Assembly (NCBI RefSeq): GCF_000002425.4
Contig: NC_037254.1
Location: 11,869,429-11,933,428 of the forward strand
DNA: 64,000 nucleotides
Source: Physcomitrium patens
Lineage: Eukaryota; Streptophyta; Bryopsida; Funariales; Funariaceae
Reading direction: 5' to 3'
Below the pieces are notes generated by a model. That model ran no database searches. It had not been told where the DNA came from and worked only from the letters and a program-made list of their open reading frames with translations. Every line of letters begins with the position of its first letter. The stretch's first letter is position 1. Below, piece by piece: positions 49,885 to 61,375 of the stretch. The position numbers were made by a program, and so were the translations under genes.

Positions 49885-50070
49885 GTTCGAACGTGGGAGC
49901 CACTTGTCACCTGCCACGTGGACATCTAACCCAACCACTGACCACAATTTCGTGGAAATTGACTCCTTTTACGTGGCAGCCAGTTAGCCGCACCACCTTA
50001 CTGGTTACGTGGCGCACTCCCATTCGCCAGCTCATATACTCGTGATGACGTGGTCACACCACGTGGCATC
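49885..50070. promoter_or_regulatory. ABRE/G-box cluster
   Basis: Six ACGTG cores in about 175 bp: at 49891, 49916 (GCCACGTGGA), 49971 (TACGTGGC), 50007 (TACGTGGC), 50048 (GACGTGGT) and 50061 (CCACGTGGC). The last two form an inverted pair ACGTGG-TCACA-CCACGT. The segment is a GC-richer island in AT-rich DNA, with TATA-like CATATACT at about 50032. ABRE multiplicity is known to confer ABA and dehydration response. The gene it would serve is not recognised. Confidence 0.6.
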
Positions 50071-50700
50071 TAAAAGCAATCATTATTTTATTATTTTAAA
50101 AAAGGTACTCTCAATGTACCCTTCAGTTGTGAAGTGTGGTAGCCTTATCCAATAGCCCCAACAGAATTTAGGGTTAGGGTTTCAAGGGGTCCTTCTTCCG
50201 AGTCAACAAAATCCAAACTGGGGAAAGTTGTTTGGATTCAGTTGTTGTTGTGGTTGATGGGAGGAGGGGGGGGGGGGCACTTGATACACAACTGCTACAA
50301 AGAAATGGAGGCCCCAGAGATCCAGAAATTTTGATTTGATTTCATTTCATTTCCACTGGGGATTGGATTTTACGAAGATTCATGTTTGAATGAGATTGAA
50401 TCCTAATTAGGGTTTTGTGTAAGTTTTGGGGTGTTGGTGTTTTCTTGTGCATCGGGTAACATAGATTGGATTATGTGGGGCTCCAAAGCATGGCCTTAAT
50501 GGGGCTGTGAGTCATAGTGAAAAATTCTCTGGGTCACTCACTCCACAGTTCAAAACTGATTGCATATTTTTAACAAGAAACTGAAACCATAAAGACTGGG
50601 GGAGTGCAAGTAGGTTTGGGCTTTTATGGATTGGAAGAAAATATTTAGGGAGGAGGTAAGATTGTGCAATTTTTTGAAATCTTTTTTTTTGGGTTAACTG
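50071..50700. other. Possible transcribed leader downstream of the ABRE cluster
   Basis: Contains a telo-box-like GGGTTAGGGTTT near 50170, a G-run at about 50265-50277 and a 9-codon ORF starting MEAPEIQKF near 50305. No long ORF or conserved domain was found, so it could be a noncoding transcript or the first exon of an unrecognised gene. Confidence 0.25.
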
Positions 50701-51761
50701 TTGCATTTACCAGCACAATAGTTGTTTGATTCAATGATCAAACATCATACACATTAAATAATAAATTTCTTTTAGACATGTTGTAATGCAAAAAAAATAA
50801 AAATAAAAATAAGACACACACACAGAAATAATAAGTACATCATCTTAATTGACATAAATTATAAATTTATAAAAATTTAAATGAGACATAAAAACTATAA
50901 CTATATCTATTTTTTGTTTTAAAAGTTGGATCTTCTTGCTCTAAATGTAGTAGAAATAAAGGTAGAGTTGGTCCATTAAGTATTGTTCTAATAAATCTAA
51001 TTTGAGATGCTTCAAGCAAATCACTTTGTAAATAGAATATTATAATAAGTTGTACTTGTTAGAAAAATATTTTAAAATTTATCTAAATACTGTCAAATTT
51101 CTTTAAAAGAACATTTTTTATATGAATAGATGTTATTACACTTCTCTGACGATTTGTAATAAAAAACATTACTTGAGTTGGTAGAAATGTTGCATAAACT
51201 TTTACCAATTACACTTTATAGTAAAATATTTGATAATGACTTGTGCCATGCACAAAAGAACTAAAGTATCTTAAACCAAACCTAGAATATAAAAAGGGTG
51301 TTGGCAAGATTAAAGATGACCTTAATCTTCCCTACATAACATAATAGTTAATAAAAAAGCCATGTACAAACTTTCTAAAGACTATAAAATTTGTGAGCCA
51401 CATATTCAAGTCATAAGATGTTTCTTTTGTAGTTTTTTAAGTGTTCCCAAATTCCTCAAAATTGTTTTTGGCAATATGGTGCATCTAAAGATACTTATAG
51501 ATCCAACTATGTTCAAAAAGGTTCTTTGATGTCTCTTAACAATGATATTATTAATTTAAAATAATTTTATTTATTCCATTTTATTTTTTTATTTTTATTA
51601 TCTTAAATAAAAACAAGAATATATTAAAAAATTCTATTTTCTTAGGACTTTAAAGTGGATTTATAAAATAAAAATCAACTAATACTTTAAGGATTATATT
51701 ATGTGTTATAAATTTAGATGATTTTATGTATTATATGTTGTAGAATAATAAATAGCTTTTT

Positions 51762-51800
<39 letters not shown>

Positions 51801-52229
51801 CAAAAACATTATTTGATAAATGATAATACAAATCATGATTAAAGTGATGAAAAAATCATTTGCTTAAAGAACGAAGGCCTATTGATAATAAATCTAAAAA
51901 AAAAAATTTATTTTTTAAAAAGAAATTGGAATGCCAAATTTATTAATAATTTAATTAAAATTTACTTAAGAAAAAATATGAAAAATTATATATTTATTAA
52001 TATATATGTATTAATTAAATAATTAATCAATTTTTAAAATTGATGTTGTTGTGGATGTAAAGATTTCTAAATACAACATTTAAAAATTTAAAAGTGAGAT
52101 CAAATATTCTAGTTAATATTGTAAAAATTAAAAATAAATAAAAAAATTTACATACTTTAAAATGAATATTTTCTTTGTTTTATAATTTTCTTTACCAAAT
52201 CATGTTTTATATATGGAATTGTTTCTTTG
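50701..52229. other. AT-rich intergenic DNA
   Basis: Noncoding, with (TA)n at 51765-51797. No gene or element ends recognised. Confidence 0.6.
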
Positions 52230-52850
52230 TGTACTGTAGAATAGGTAAATAAACTTTGTGGTAAGTTACTAGTTGGTTATTGATAACCTTGAGAATTAGA
52301 CTGATGGTTAGGCAGTTTAGTTGGTAACAGTAGGTTGTTAGTGGAATAAATGGTTAAGAATTCAAAGGGTTATAATCTTTGGAATCTCTTGGCCGACAGT
52401 CCATCTTTTGGTAGGATAAAGAAGTTGAGGAAAGGGAGATCGAGGCCAAACTGTGATAATCGTAAGCCGAGGCAAGGTTGGTGCTACCTCTTTTTGTTTC
52501 TTTGTTATTGACGAGTAATGGATAGTTTCTGAATACTGAGAAGTTAGTCTGGAGTGCCAAACTATGAGAGTTGTAAGCCGAGATATTGAATTCTATGTGA
52601 TGAATTGAAAAACTGAATACAATAGATAAGCTAGAGATCAGTAATTGAATAAATATAAACCACAAAGAGAGTAAGTTGGAGATGGACGGATAAGAATATG
52701 GAAGTATTGTTGAATTGATAGTCGTAGAATGGATTATGGGTTGAATTAAGACAGAAGTAGTAAGCCTTGGCGTTTTGTAGTTTGATAATTGATTTTAGAT
52801 AGTGAGAGTACAGTCAATTGTGACACTAACAAATCCAATTCATATTACTA
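52230..52850. other. Purine-rich island, possible decayed mobile-element fragment
   Basis: About 600 bp with clearly higher GC and purine content than its flanks. It carries an internal diverged direct repeat (GCCAAACTGTGATAATCGTA at 52445 and GCCAAACTATGAGAGTTGTA at 52556, each followed by AGCCGAG). It lacks a long coding frame. A solo-LTR-like or noncoding origin is possible but unproven. Confidence 0.25.
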
Positions 52851-53280
52851 GTCTTTCCCCGTGTTCAAACCCACCTCTATTAGTTCAATTGCTTTGGTAT
52901 ATTGAGGCTTGAATACAATGAAAACAACATGTACACATCAAACAAAACTAGAGTATATTATTATTATCTTAACATATATAGAATATAACATTTGGCTCAC
53001 ATTGACTAAGTTTAGTATATGGTATATGATAATTTAATAAGAAATATATAGCATTGTATATATATTTTTAATGGAAAAAGAAATGTGGTTGGAAATAAAA
53101 ATCAAATAGTTGGAGTAGATTCAATAAAGATTCTATAAAACTATGGACTATTATCAAAATTTTGTAGGTTGTAGACAAAAATATGATCAAAATAAAGAAA
53201 AAGACAATCCATCCTTTCTTTTTACATACACAAATATAAAACATGAACTCACAATATAAAGTTTAAAGAACCTTTTTTCG
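52851..53280. other. AT-rich intergenic DNA
   Basis: Noncoding AT-rich stretch; nothing recognised. Confidence 0.5.
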
Positions 53281-54614
53281 CCCTGGCTTGAAGAGAACGT
53301 GATTCCAAAGATGGGTTCCCATGTTCCTGAACATCTTAAGAGGCGCCGCGAATTGGTCACGTCACGGCGCGTTGCGTCGCGTCGCGTCACGGCACGGCAA
53401 AGGGCGTCACAACACGTCAGGGCGATGTGAGGGCGCTGTGAGGGCGGCGTCGCGTGCAAGGGTGAGAGGAGGGAGGAGAGGGAAGAACGCCGCAAAAGGA
53501 GAGGAAATGAGAGGAGATAAGGAGGAGGGGAATATGATGTAAAGACTGTGTGTGACTAGAAAGAGAAAGGAAGGTTGTTGTAGGATAAGGACAAACTGAA
53601 CGCAAAAAAGAAAGATAGAAAAAATAGACTATTACATACATGGCTACGATTTAACTGCTTTCGCCCGTTCGCACGCTTCGGGCAGCACGGTGAGAGGATC
53701 TGCCGATTCCTTCGTTTCGACCTTTCACCCAGTTTGAATCCTCGGAGCGAATTTGGGAGAATTCATTTCCTTTTCTGCCGTTTGAGCTCCGGTCGCTGCA
53801 TGCGAGGATTGAGCTAATCGGGTAGCGAGGAGACACTCTATCGGCTCCTCTCCTGAACGTCGCTGTGGAAAGCACTCCATAAGGCGAGCTCACCACATGA
53901 TTCGGAGCACTCCTCTCGGGTACGGAGCAATCGGGGGATAGTCACCCAAACACTGTTTCGTGGGGCCGTCACTCTCGCGGCGGAGCTTTTTGTTCCGAGC
54001 CAATGCGATGCAGCCTAGACGCGAGTGCAGATCCGGCCACTCTTGCAAGCACTGGCTCTACCGCTTTTTACCCTGGCCAAATAGTAGAGAGAATTGCTCC
54101 CTCCAATGGCCGGCGTCAGGAGACATCCGTCCCAGGGTGGATTCATTGGTACGCGTCACCCAAAGTCACTGTAAAGGCACCTCTTCCTTGGGTCACGACG
54201 ACGAATGGGGTGACTCCTAGGAATAAGATTTCACCGACCCCGTAGTCCTGCACTCGAAAAAGCGAGCTAGGAAAAAGGACGCATTTGATGTAATGATGCA
54301 AGTTGATTTGTTTGAATATAAAATTACGGAGCGCGTTTCACTGGACCTGCTCGTTGTGTGCTCATAGCTGGCGTTACTAGTGTGCATCTTGAAGCCAGGG
54401 AGGGACCACGCCATGTGCATATTTCGGTCAATGGATAGTTTTGTGATATCTCCCGCATAGTATGCGACCCATTAAAGGATCATGTAACAGAATTTGAGCT
54501 TGCAGAAGATGGCTGCAGGTCAAACAAAATGTTCAACTCGTCACAGGCATGACGGAATGGGTCGTTATCGACTTCGAGCAGAAGGAAGTGATGTGGTTTC
54601 GTAAAAGCAAAAAC
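53281..54614. other. GC-rich island and 3' flank of MAPKKK copy 2
   Basis: Opens with CG-dense repeats (GTCGCGTCGCGTCACGGC-type, about 53355-53460). An 80-codon ORF at 54003-54245 (+) has coherent composition (FYPGQIVERIAP, VPGWIHWYASPKVTVKAP) but no family I recognise. The right part probably contains the copy 2 3' UTR on the - strand. Confidence 0.35.
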
Positions 54615-56702
54615 CTAACAGATAGGGGCGACGTGTGACACGTAAGCGACCGGAGTACTTCTGATGTTCAATGACCAAGTGACCCTAACCAGTAGGAGGA
54701 AGATAATCCCTTCAACACTGAAATCACACATCCAGTTGTGAGACACGAAAATGAATAAATAAATGTTATATGATCTACACCAAATGTCACAAACAAACGC
54801 ATTCACGGATGCACAAGCTCCATCACACACCGGAAGTACCGTCAACATATTTCCCAGAACTTTGCGTCCATTATATCGTCGTAACACTGTACACAGGCTC
54901 CTAAGACCGCCGCTTCCCATATTCACATCACTTTTATCTACATTGCTCCACTCCCGCCCCCGCCTACACTTGTGATCATCAGCCCCATCCAGCCCAAGCC
55001 ATATTAACAGTGCCTTGAGCATAAACTCTCCCGAAATGGGATGAGCAAAAAACCTCGACATGGACATTCCAGGACGATCAGACTCTACTTGAAGCACAAA
55101 CGGCAAAAACCCTACTTTCAAACTACCTACTCCATGCTCAATCTCGGATGTCGTGACCGGTGGTCGCGAAGTAAATGAGGTCACCTCGTTCCCTACCAGT
55201 TCAACACCGGATCTGAAATTCGTTCGGAAAGGAGCATTTACATTCTCTTCCGACTGAAGTTTTGTACATAGACCCATAGAGCTTTGTGTTGCATCACCCC
55301 GGGCGGGGCAATCCAGCCCCGCTCCCTCTGCCACGAAGCTGCTGATACACTGCTCCAAAGAGCAAAAGCTGCCGCTATTCGACCTCAATTCATTTACACA
55401 TTTCTCCAACACCGACTCCTTATCCTCTGGGCTGCTCGACGCCACTTTAACATCAGTGTCACGCCTGACCACTTCCTCTTCCTCTTCAGCAGTAGTCGAC
55501 AACACTGTACGATCATGATGCGCGGGCTCAGCTGATCGCGGAGACGCCAATGGCGACCGCACCACGATCCACTCTCCCTCCATTGGCATCTCGAACTGAG
55601 AGCTCGAAAACCCACTGCATCCCCGACTCCCTCCCGTCTCCTCCTCCTTCGCTTCCCTCACCAGCCCCCGCTTCAAAAATGACGGCATTGTCAGAATTGG
55701 CACCGACCTCCTGAACACCGATGAAAACCCGCTGCTCGCTGACCGCCCGTTGTTCTCCAGCACGCTCCCAGGAGACTCCGCTCTCACAACACCCTCCTCC
55801 TCTTCCTTCACCACCATCGCCCGAGGTACGTGCCGGGTCGTCAGAAATGGATGCTCCAGCAACTGACTGCTCGTCCACCGCATCCGAGGATCCCTCTGAA
55901 AGCAGTGCCCCAAAAAATCGTGTGCCTCCGCGCTCAGGCTCGCCGGCACCGCCGGAATCCCCTCCGTGCACCCAATCTGGAACAGCGCCACATACGGGTT
56001 CGGCAGATCGCTCCATGGCGCCTTCCCCGTCGCCATCTCCACCACCGTGCACCCCAGCGACCAGATGTCCGATGCCAATCCCTGCTCGTCCTGCCGCACC
56101 ACCTCCGGCGCCATCCACAGCGGAGTCCCGTTCACCTTCGCGAACGCCGACGACTCCCCGCCGTCCACCTTCCCCTCGCCCCCGACGCCGACCCTCTTCG
56201 CGGATCCGAAGTCCGTCAGCTTCACGTTCCCGTTGCCCACCAAAATGTTCTTCCCCTTGATGTCGCAGTGCACGATTCCCTGCCTGTGCAAGTAGTCTAT
56301 CCCCTGCACAATGCTCCGCGTGTACGTCCGGATCAAATGCTCATCCAGGGGCGCCTCCGCCCCCGCGAACTGCTTCAGAAAATCTGTCAGGCATCCCTCC
56401 GGCATGTACTCCAAGTACGCATTGCGCATTACCTTCCCGCCCTCCTCAGTCCAATCACTCCCCAGACACCTCACCACATACTTCGACTCCAGACTCTGCA
56501 GAATCTCAATCTCATTCTCCAGCGCCTCCAATGAAGGCTGCGCCGCGCCGTCCATCCTACCCTGCTCCACCCGCACTGATTTCACCGCAAACACTTCCCC
56601 GTCCTCGCGGTTCACCGCCAGGTTCACCGTCCCAAACGTCCCGGCACCAATGAGGTTGCCGCGAATCCACGACCTCGCGCCACGACCACCACAGCTGGCC
56701 AT
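54615..56702 (-). CDS. MAPKKK (MEKK-type, group A MAPKKK17/18-like), copy 2
   Basis: Second intronless MAP kinase kinase kinase, 695 aa, oriented towards copy 1. ATG at 56702 corresponds exactly to the copy 1 start. Residues 1-391 are identical to copy 1, so all catalytic residues are present (K41, D147, N152, DFG 164-166, GTPLWMAPEV 192-201) and the enzyme should be active. The tail differs. After PLASPRSA it reads EPAHHDRTVLS with a Glu run, then regions only weakly alignable to copy 1 (SLEQCISSF, KALLIWLGLDG, EWSNVDKSDVNMGS). It is about 42 residues longer and ends in a hydrophobic segment (GIIFLLLVRVTWSLNI) plus a short polar end. The conserved skeleton of the tails shows that the genes are older paralogues, while the identical front half looks recently homogenised. 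Tail function is unknown. Confidence 0.92.
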   Translation of the reverse strand: MASCGGRGARSWIRGNLIGAGTFGTVNLAVNREDGEVFAVKSVRVEQGRMDGAAQPSLEALENEIEILQSLESKYVVRCLGSDWTEEGGKVMRNAYLEYMPEGCLTDFLKQFAGAEAPLDEHLIRTYTRSIVQGIDYLHRQGIVHCDIKGKNILVGNGNVKLTDFGSAKRVGVGGEGKVDGGESSAFAKVNGTPLWMAPEVVRQDEQGLASDIWSLGCTVVEMATGKAPWSDLPNPYVALFQIGCTEGIPAVPASLSAEAHDFLGHCFQRDPRMRWTSSQLLEHPFLTTRHVPRAMVVKEEEEGVVRAESPGSVLENNGRSASSGFSSVFRRSVPILTMPSFLKRGLVREAKEEETGGSRGCSGFSSSQFEMPMEGEWIVVRSPLASPRSAEPAHHDRTVLSTTAEEEEEVVRRDTDVKVASSSPEDKESVLEKCVNELRSNSGSFCSLEQCISSFVAEGAGLDCPARGDATQSSMGLCTKLQSEENVNAPFRTNFRSGVELVGNEVTSFTSRPPVTTSEIEHGVGSLKVGFLPFVLQVESDRPGMSMSRFFAHPISGEFMLKALLIWLGLDGADDHKCRRGREWSNVDKSDVNMGSGGLRSLCTVLRRYNGRKVLGNMLTVLPVCDGACASVNAFVCDIWCRSYNIYLFIFVSHNWMCDFSVEGIIFLLLVRVTWSLNIRSTPVAYVSHVAPIC

Positions 56703-56732
56703 TGCTGCGCGATTCAACTAATTCCTTCAATC
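55528..56732. repeat. 1,205-bp inverted duplicate block, copy 2
   Basis: Partner of 42679-43883. The upstream edge lies 30 nt before the ATG, where leaders become unrelated, and the downstream edge lies within the CDS after codon 391. Confidence 0.92.
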
Positions 56733-57720
56733 CACCACCCGCTGGCCAAGAGTGGAAGCGGATGAGGTGCACCTCATAAAAACATAACACGCTGATTCGA
56801 CACTTCAAACGCTACTCGCGAAAATCCTATGGTCTCTCAGAAACGAAATCACAAGAAACGCAGATGAGCAATACTGCGTTTGTGCGGTTGAGTTGTGGCT
56901 GAGGCAGAGCGCAGGAGTGAGAGCTTATTGCAGGTTTGCCACTCTAAGCCAGAAGTCTCCCGCAGCTTATGTATCGTCCGCCTGAAATCTGATTCTATGG
57001 CAGAGCCTGGTAGCGCCCACCCTGCGCTGCTGCTCTTTTAGGATTGAATAAAAATTATTATCCTGATTGCATTGAATACGAGCACCAGAGCTTGTCCGCG
57101 GGGCCCAGCTCGCTCGCTCTCGGCTCGGACCCTGCAACTGCAGGCAGCCCGCGTGCTCCGCTTCACTTTTCCCCCGCCTCTCCCGCTCCAGCACCTTTTT
57201 AGCTACGATCCCCAGGTCTCCTTCTTCGTCGTCGTTGTCGTCGTCGTCAAATTCCTGCTTCGTCTTCACCACAATCACGAAACAATACCCCTCGAATTCA
57301 CACACACACTGCAGAGTTAATTACTATCCACTCACCCAGTATTATCATCAGTTTTATTATTAGTAGTATTAGTAATATTATCCAGCAACGGTGAGGCTGC
57401 GTGGTTGCCTCAAAGCGAGCGCGAGAGAGGAGAGTGGTAAGATATCCCACAATCACGATCACCCACCTCCACCTCCAACTCCACCACTATCAGCACCACC
57501 AGTTATCACGTGGATCCGATTCACCTGCCTCCGACCTACCTCGGTCCTCGCCACCCCAGTACACCTCTCTTCCGCCTTATCATCTTACCCACTCTCTCGC
57601 CGATCTAGGGTTTTTATTTTTGTTTCGTTGGGCTATGTGTGGTCTTTTTCATTTCGTTTTCTGTTTGTTTCTTTGTAATGGGTTTTGAACGGATTTCTGT
57701 TTCAGCACTTATTCCATTTG
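56733..57720 (-). promoter_or_regulatory. 5' UTR and promoter of MAPKKK copy 2
   Basis: Unrelated to the copy 1 leader. It includes a 14-bp palindrome TGAGGTGCACCTCA at about 56763-56776, a (GTC)n-type run near 57230-57250 and a single CACGTGG at 57507-57513. Overlapping ORFs at 57391-57688 (+) are low-complexity Pro/Ser frames and not credible genes. Confidence 0.4.
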
Positions 57721-57754
57721 GGGGAAGATATTCACCCGGTGAGTGATAAATGTG

Positions 57755-57785
<31 letters not shown>

Positions 57786-58446
57786 TTTTTTTTGCTTTCT
57801 TTGCTTTTATCTTGTTGGTTTTTACTAGTGTTTCTGTGATGTTGTTGAAGATATGGAGTGTCTGTTGTCCTTGAAAGCAGTTTTCTGGAGACATGGAATG
57901 AAAGTCATATATTTATGTGTGTAATCCATATTCAAACATGGAGAACATAAAATATCTTCCATGGGTCTGATTGGGGCAGGTTTTATTTTTATTTTTTTAT
58001 GTTTTAAAAGTTGGATTGGCAAGATAAGGTTTGAATGCTTAGGTCATCAAGGTCTCAAGTTTGGAGGCCTATTGCTAAGGATATGGCAATCTTGATGCAG
58101 AGTTTTAGAGCACCTACACATTTTTATTTTACTTATTTGCTTATTTTATAATTTGTTTTTGTAACCTTCCCTGGCATGTGAAATTATGGTCCCTGACATA
58201 GCTTCAAGGCACGACACATCATGTAGTTTTATTTATTTATTTATTTATTTATTGTATTTTTGTATATATATATATATATGCATGGTGTCAACAGGAGACA
58301 GCTTGTTGTTGGTGAGTGATTGATTTGACTTGTTTCTCCACAACAACAAGCAGTGAAAACCACTACAATTAAAACTTGCAAACATTTTTCTTCTGTGTAC
58401 AGAAAGGTTCTCTATTGAATGTCCAAAGTTGTATTTATGCATTTAA

Positions 58447-58490
<44 letters not shown>

Positions 58491-60340
58491 TAGTAATTTC
58501 CCTCACTCTACGCCTTTGGTCCCATCTACAGATTAAAATTTGGACAAGCTTGAGCATGGTTTGTCAGTGTTTCAGTAGCTCTGTCAACAACAAACCTCAG
58601 AGGAAAGATTTCATAGAGAAGCAAATTTAAATAAGATATAGAAAGTCTGCATATCCATACATTCATACACAAACAAGCATTTAAGAATGTGTGCGCATCA
58701 CCACCATGCTTTAGACTGTTTTTATCTTGTGATTTATATGTGTAGTCAGTGTTTGAAAACACAAAGATATTTTGTTTCCTTGTCCACACCTTCTCTAATT
58801 GATGAAGAAACCAGACTAAGTGATTTTCCCCACACACACACATGTATATATACACACACATACAGACAGACCCACACAGACTTCTTCTGCACAAGAGCAG
58901 AGCTGGGGTTGGCTTTTCCAGCTCAATTGGGGATTAAAGTTCATGAGGGAGGCTTTTTTTGGTCTCATGGCATTCAACAGCATTCTCCAAAAAGGATTAG
59001 CTTATGAGTGCACCTACGCCTAGCTCCACTTGAGTTGACCTTTGCAGAGCATCCACTTCTGTATTTCTGTTTATATATATATATATATATAAATAAATAA
59101 ATAAATAAAGAACCTCCTTCCATCTCTCCTTTCCTGTTCTATGCTCCTCCCATGTGCAGGAATAAGTAAAAAGCCTGTGGGAAGGGAAGACCGACTAATT
59201 CACACATGAGCCATTTTTCTTATTCCACATGTTAAGTTCCAATTGCTAGAAAAATTTAAGGCATTCTGGAAGGTGAGTTTGATGACATGGGATTAAAAGG
59301 GGGGAATATGACCACTATGAGTGTGAGATAAATCTGTAGTTGAATTATTTGAAATATTTAATTTTCAAACTATACTTTATACACTTGTCAAAATCCACAG
59401 GAGCACCAAACTTGAGTAATATTCTTAAAGTTTGTGTGTGTGTTTTTATTTATATTTATATTTATTTGAATGTTATATTTTCATTTTTTTAACCTGTAAC
59501 TCTTATAATTCAAATAATTATTTTGAAATATTAATTTAACCTGATAGTCATAGTAGTTCAAATGTTATATTTATGTTAAAGGAATATACATAAAACATGT
59601 GTATATACATATAAGTTACATTTCAATCTTTAGTGTTTGTTTACTTTTCCTTGGCAATGTTAACCACAGTTCTTTCACTGAGCATTGGATCCACAACACA
59701 TGACTTTCAAACAATCACCCAACCTTTATGCACGAGTACCAAATAAAAGCTGCAACGAAATTCTCAATTCTCGACTTTTGGATTTCAAATTTGAAACGAA
59801 CACACACCACTTCAACAACCTTGTCAGGCAATGATTTTGATGCCCTTTTCTCTGTACAACTTTACCAAACTTTGGTTAAAACGGATGGATAACCTTACAA
59901 CTCTAGATAGATAAACTCATGTAATCCTCATTTAAAAAGAAGTGATTGTGTTTCCCCCTATACACTAATTAAAGAAAAGTAGTAGTAGAAGAAGCAGAAG
60001 CAGAAGCAGAAGTTGTGAGTCTGTCACGCTCTCATTTATATTGCAAATTATTAAACAAGGTACCCAATTATAAAAATCTCTCTATCCATCGAACTATATA
60101 TAAACCAGCATTCAAGTTCCCCCGAAGCCGAAAACAAGGCTCTTGTTAAGGCTTGAATGGCGGCTTACTGATCGGAAACAAGACTTTGAGGAGGAGCAAA
60201 GATATTTAGTAGTAATTTTTTATCTAAAGAATTTGTATGTATTCCTGGGGAGTGGTGTTGAATACCTATCCATATCACTCGTGAGGGGCTCATTATAATA
60301 ACTGGAGTGTGTGTCATTATCCATACATCCTTTGCAAAAA
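57721..60340. other. AT-leaning intergenic DNA with microsatellites
   Basis: No gene recognised. It holds (TG)n followed by a T-run at about 57749-57793, (TA)n at about 58265-58280 and 58447-58493, and (TA)n(AATA)n at about 59071-59110. Confidence 0.55.
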
Positions 60341-61375
60341 CAACCCAACTGGATCAGATTAGTTAATGGCAGGCGCTGCCGGAATTGCGAGCTGGCTGTG
60401 GTGATCGTCAATCAAAAGCCGCGCCGTGGTTTGGTTTGGTTGCGGCACATGGATAGAAGCCGGGATTGGAATTGCGGCAGAAATCCCTAGTGAAAACCAG
60501 CAGAAATGGGGCTCAGGGGGGATGTGCACAAGGCGGTTGTCATAACACGCCCTTGTGGTAGCGTATTATTAGCGCCAGCGGCTCCATCAAGCGAGAACCA
60601 ATTTATAGGCGCGGAGTTGGGTGCAAGTGTATGGGAAGTGGAATGGAGCATCAGACCTAGAACATGATTCTCATAACGTCGCTCACCTAATCGTCTGCCG
60701 ATCGTCCCCGAACCCAGAGCTGGACCCATTATAGATTGCTATTTCGTGATCGAGCTGCTCGGGGTCGAATCTAACCACGGCCGCTAGCGCCCAACCGCAT
60801 GGGTCCCCGGGCGCCCCGGTCGTCGCTTTCGTTTTCGGCCATAGACCTACAGTGCCCTCGGGTATAACTGAATGAATGGAGTGGTGTGGGTTTTGTGGTG
60901 ACGCTGAATTTGGCTAGCTGTTGCCAGAGCACTTTTCTATCATGTGGACGTCATCGACAAAGCGGAAGACGGGAGTGATCGCTGACTGGACCTTCTTCGA
61001 TGCACCGGAGCCATCCATTCCCGGGCCAGGCTCTCCTCCTCGCAGCCAGCCAGCCATGGAATGCTGCCATTGGGTTGGGATTCATCCAATTTTATCCTGC
61101 AACCCTCGATTCCGCAACAAGACAAAACAAAACATCACTTGGCCCTCCCTCGCAGCCGAAACCAGTCACATTATTCGTTTTCACAATTGGGCCAATGGGC
61201 GCGCTTCGACAGACACTAGTGATCCCCCGCTTCTGTTTGCCCGCCAAGCGCCCAAGGAGTGGGTGGCATCTCTCCCGGCGCGGGTTCCGGGGCGGAATCC
61301 TGTCTGCCCTACGGTCCCTGGGTCAGATCCTCCCCTCACCGTTATATGCATCTCATTACTTTATAGATGAATAAA
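60341..61375. other. GC-richer island without a recognised gene
   Basis: Overlapping ORFs at 60921-61370 (+, 149 codons), 61000-61374 (+) and 60487-60729 (-) show no domain I know. Competing open frames in GC-rich DNA make coding uncertain. Confidence 0.35.

Noticed and set aside
57391-57688. Two overlapping 95-codon ORFs upstream of MAPKKK copy 2
   Set aside because: Low-complexity Ser/Pro/His/Leu frames running out of phase in leader or promoter DNA.
60735-60780. GGGGTCGAATCTAACC resembling a tRNA T-arm
   Set aside because: Lacks the TTC loop and no matching acceptor, D or anticodon arms can be formed around it.
60921-61370. 149-codon + ORF in the right-hand GC island
   Set aside because: No recognisable domain; an overlapping frame is open over nearly the same interval, as expected by chance in GC-rich DNA.
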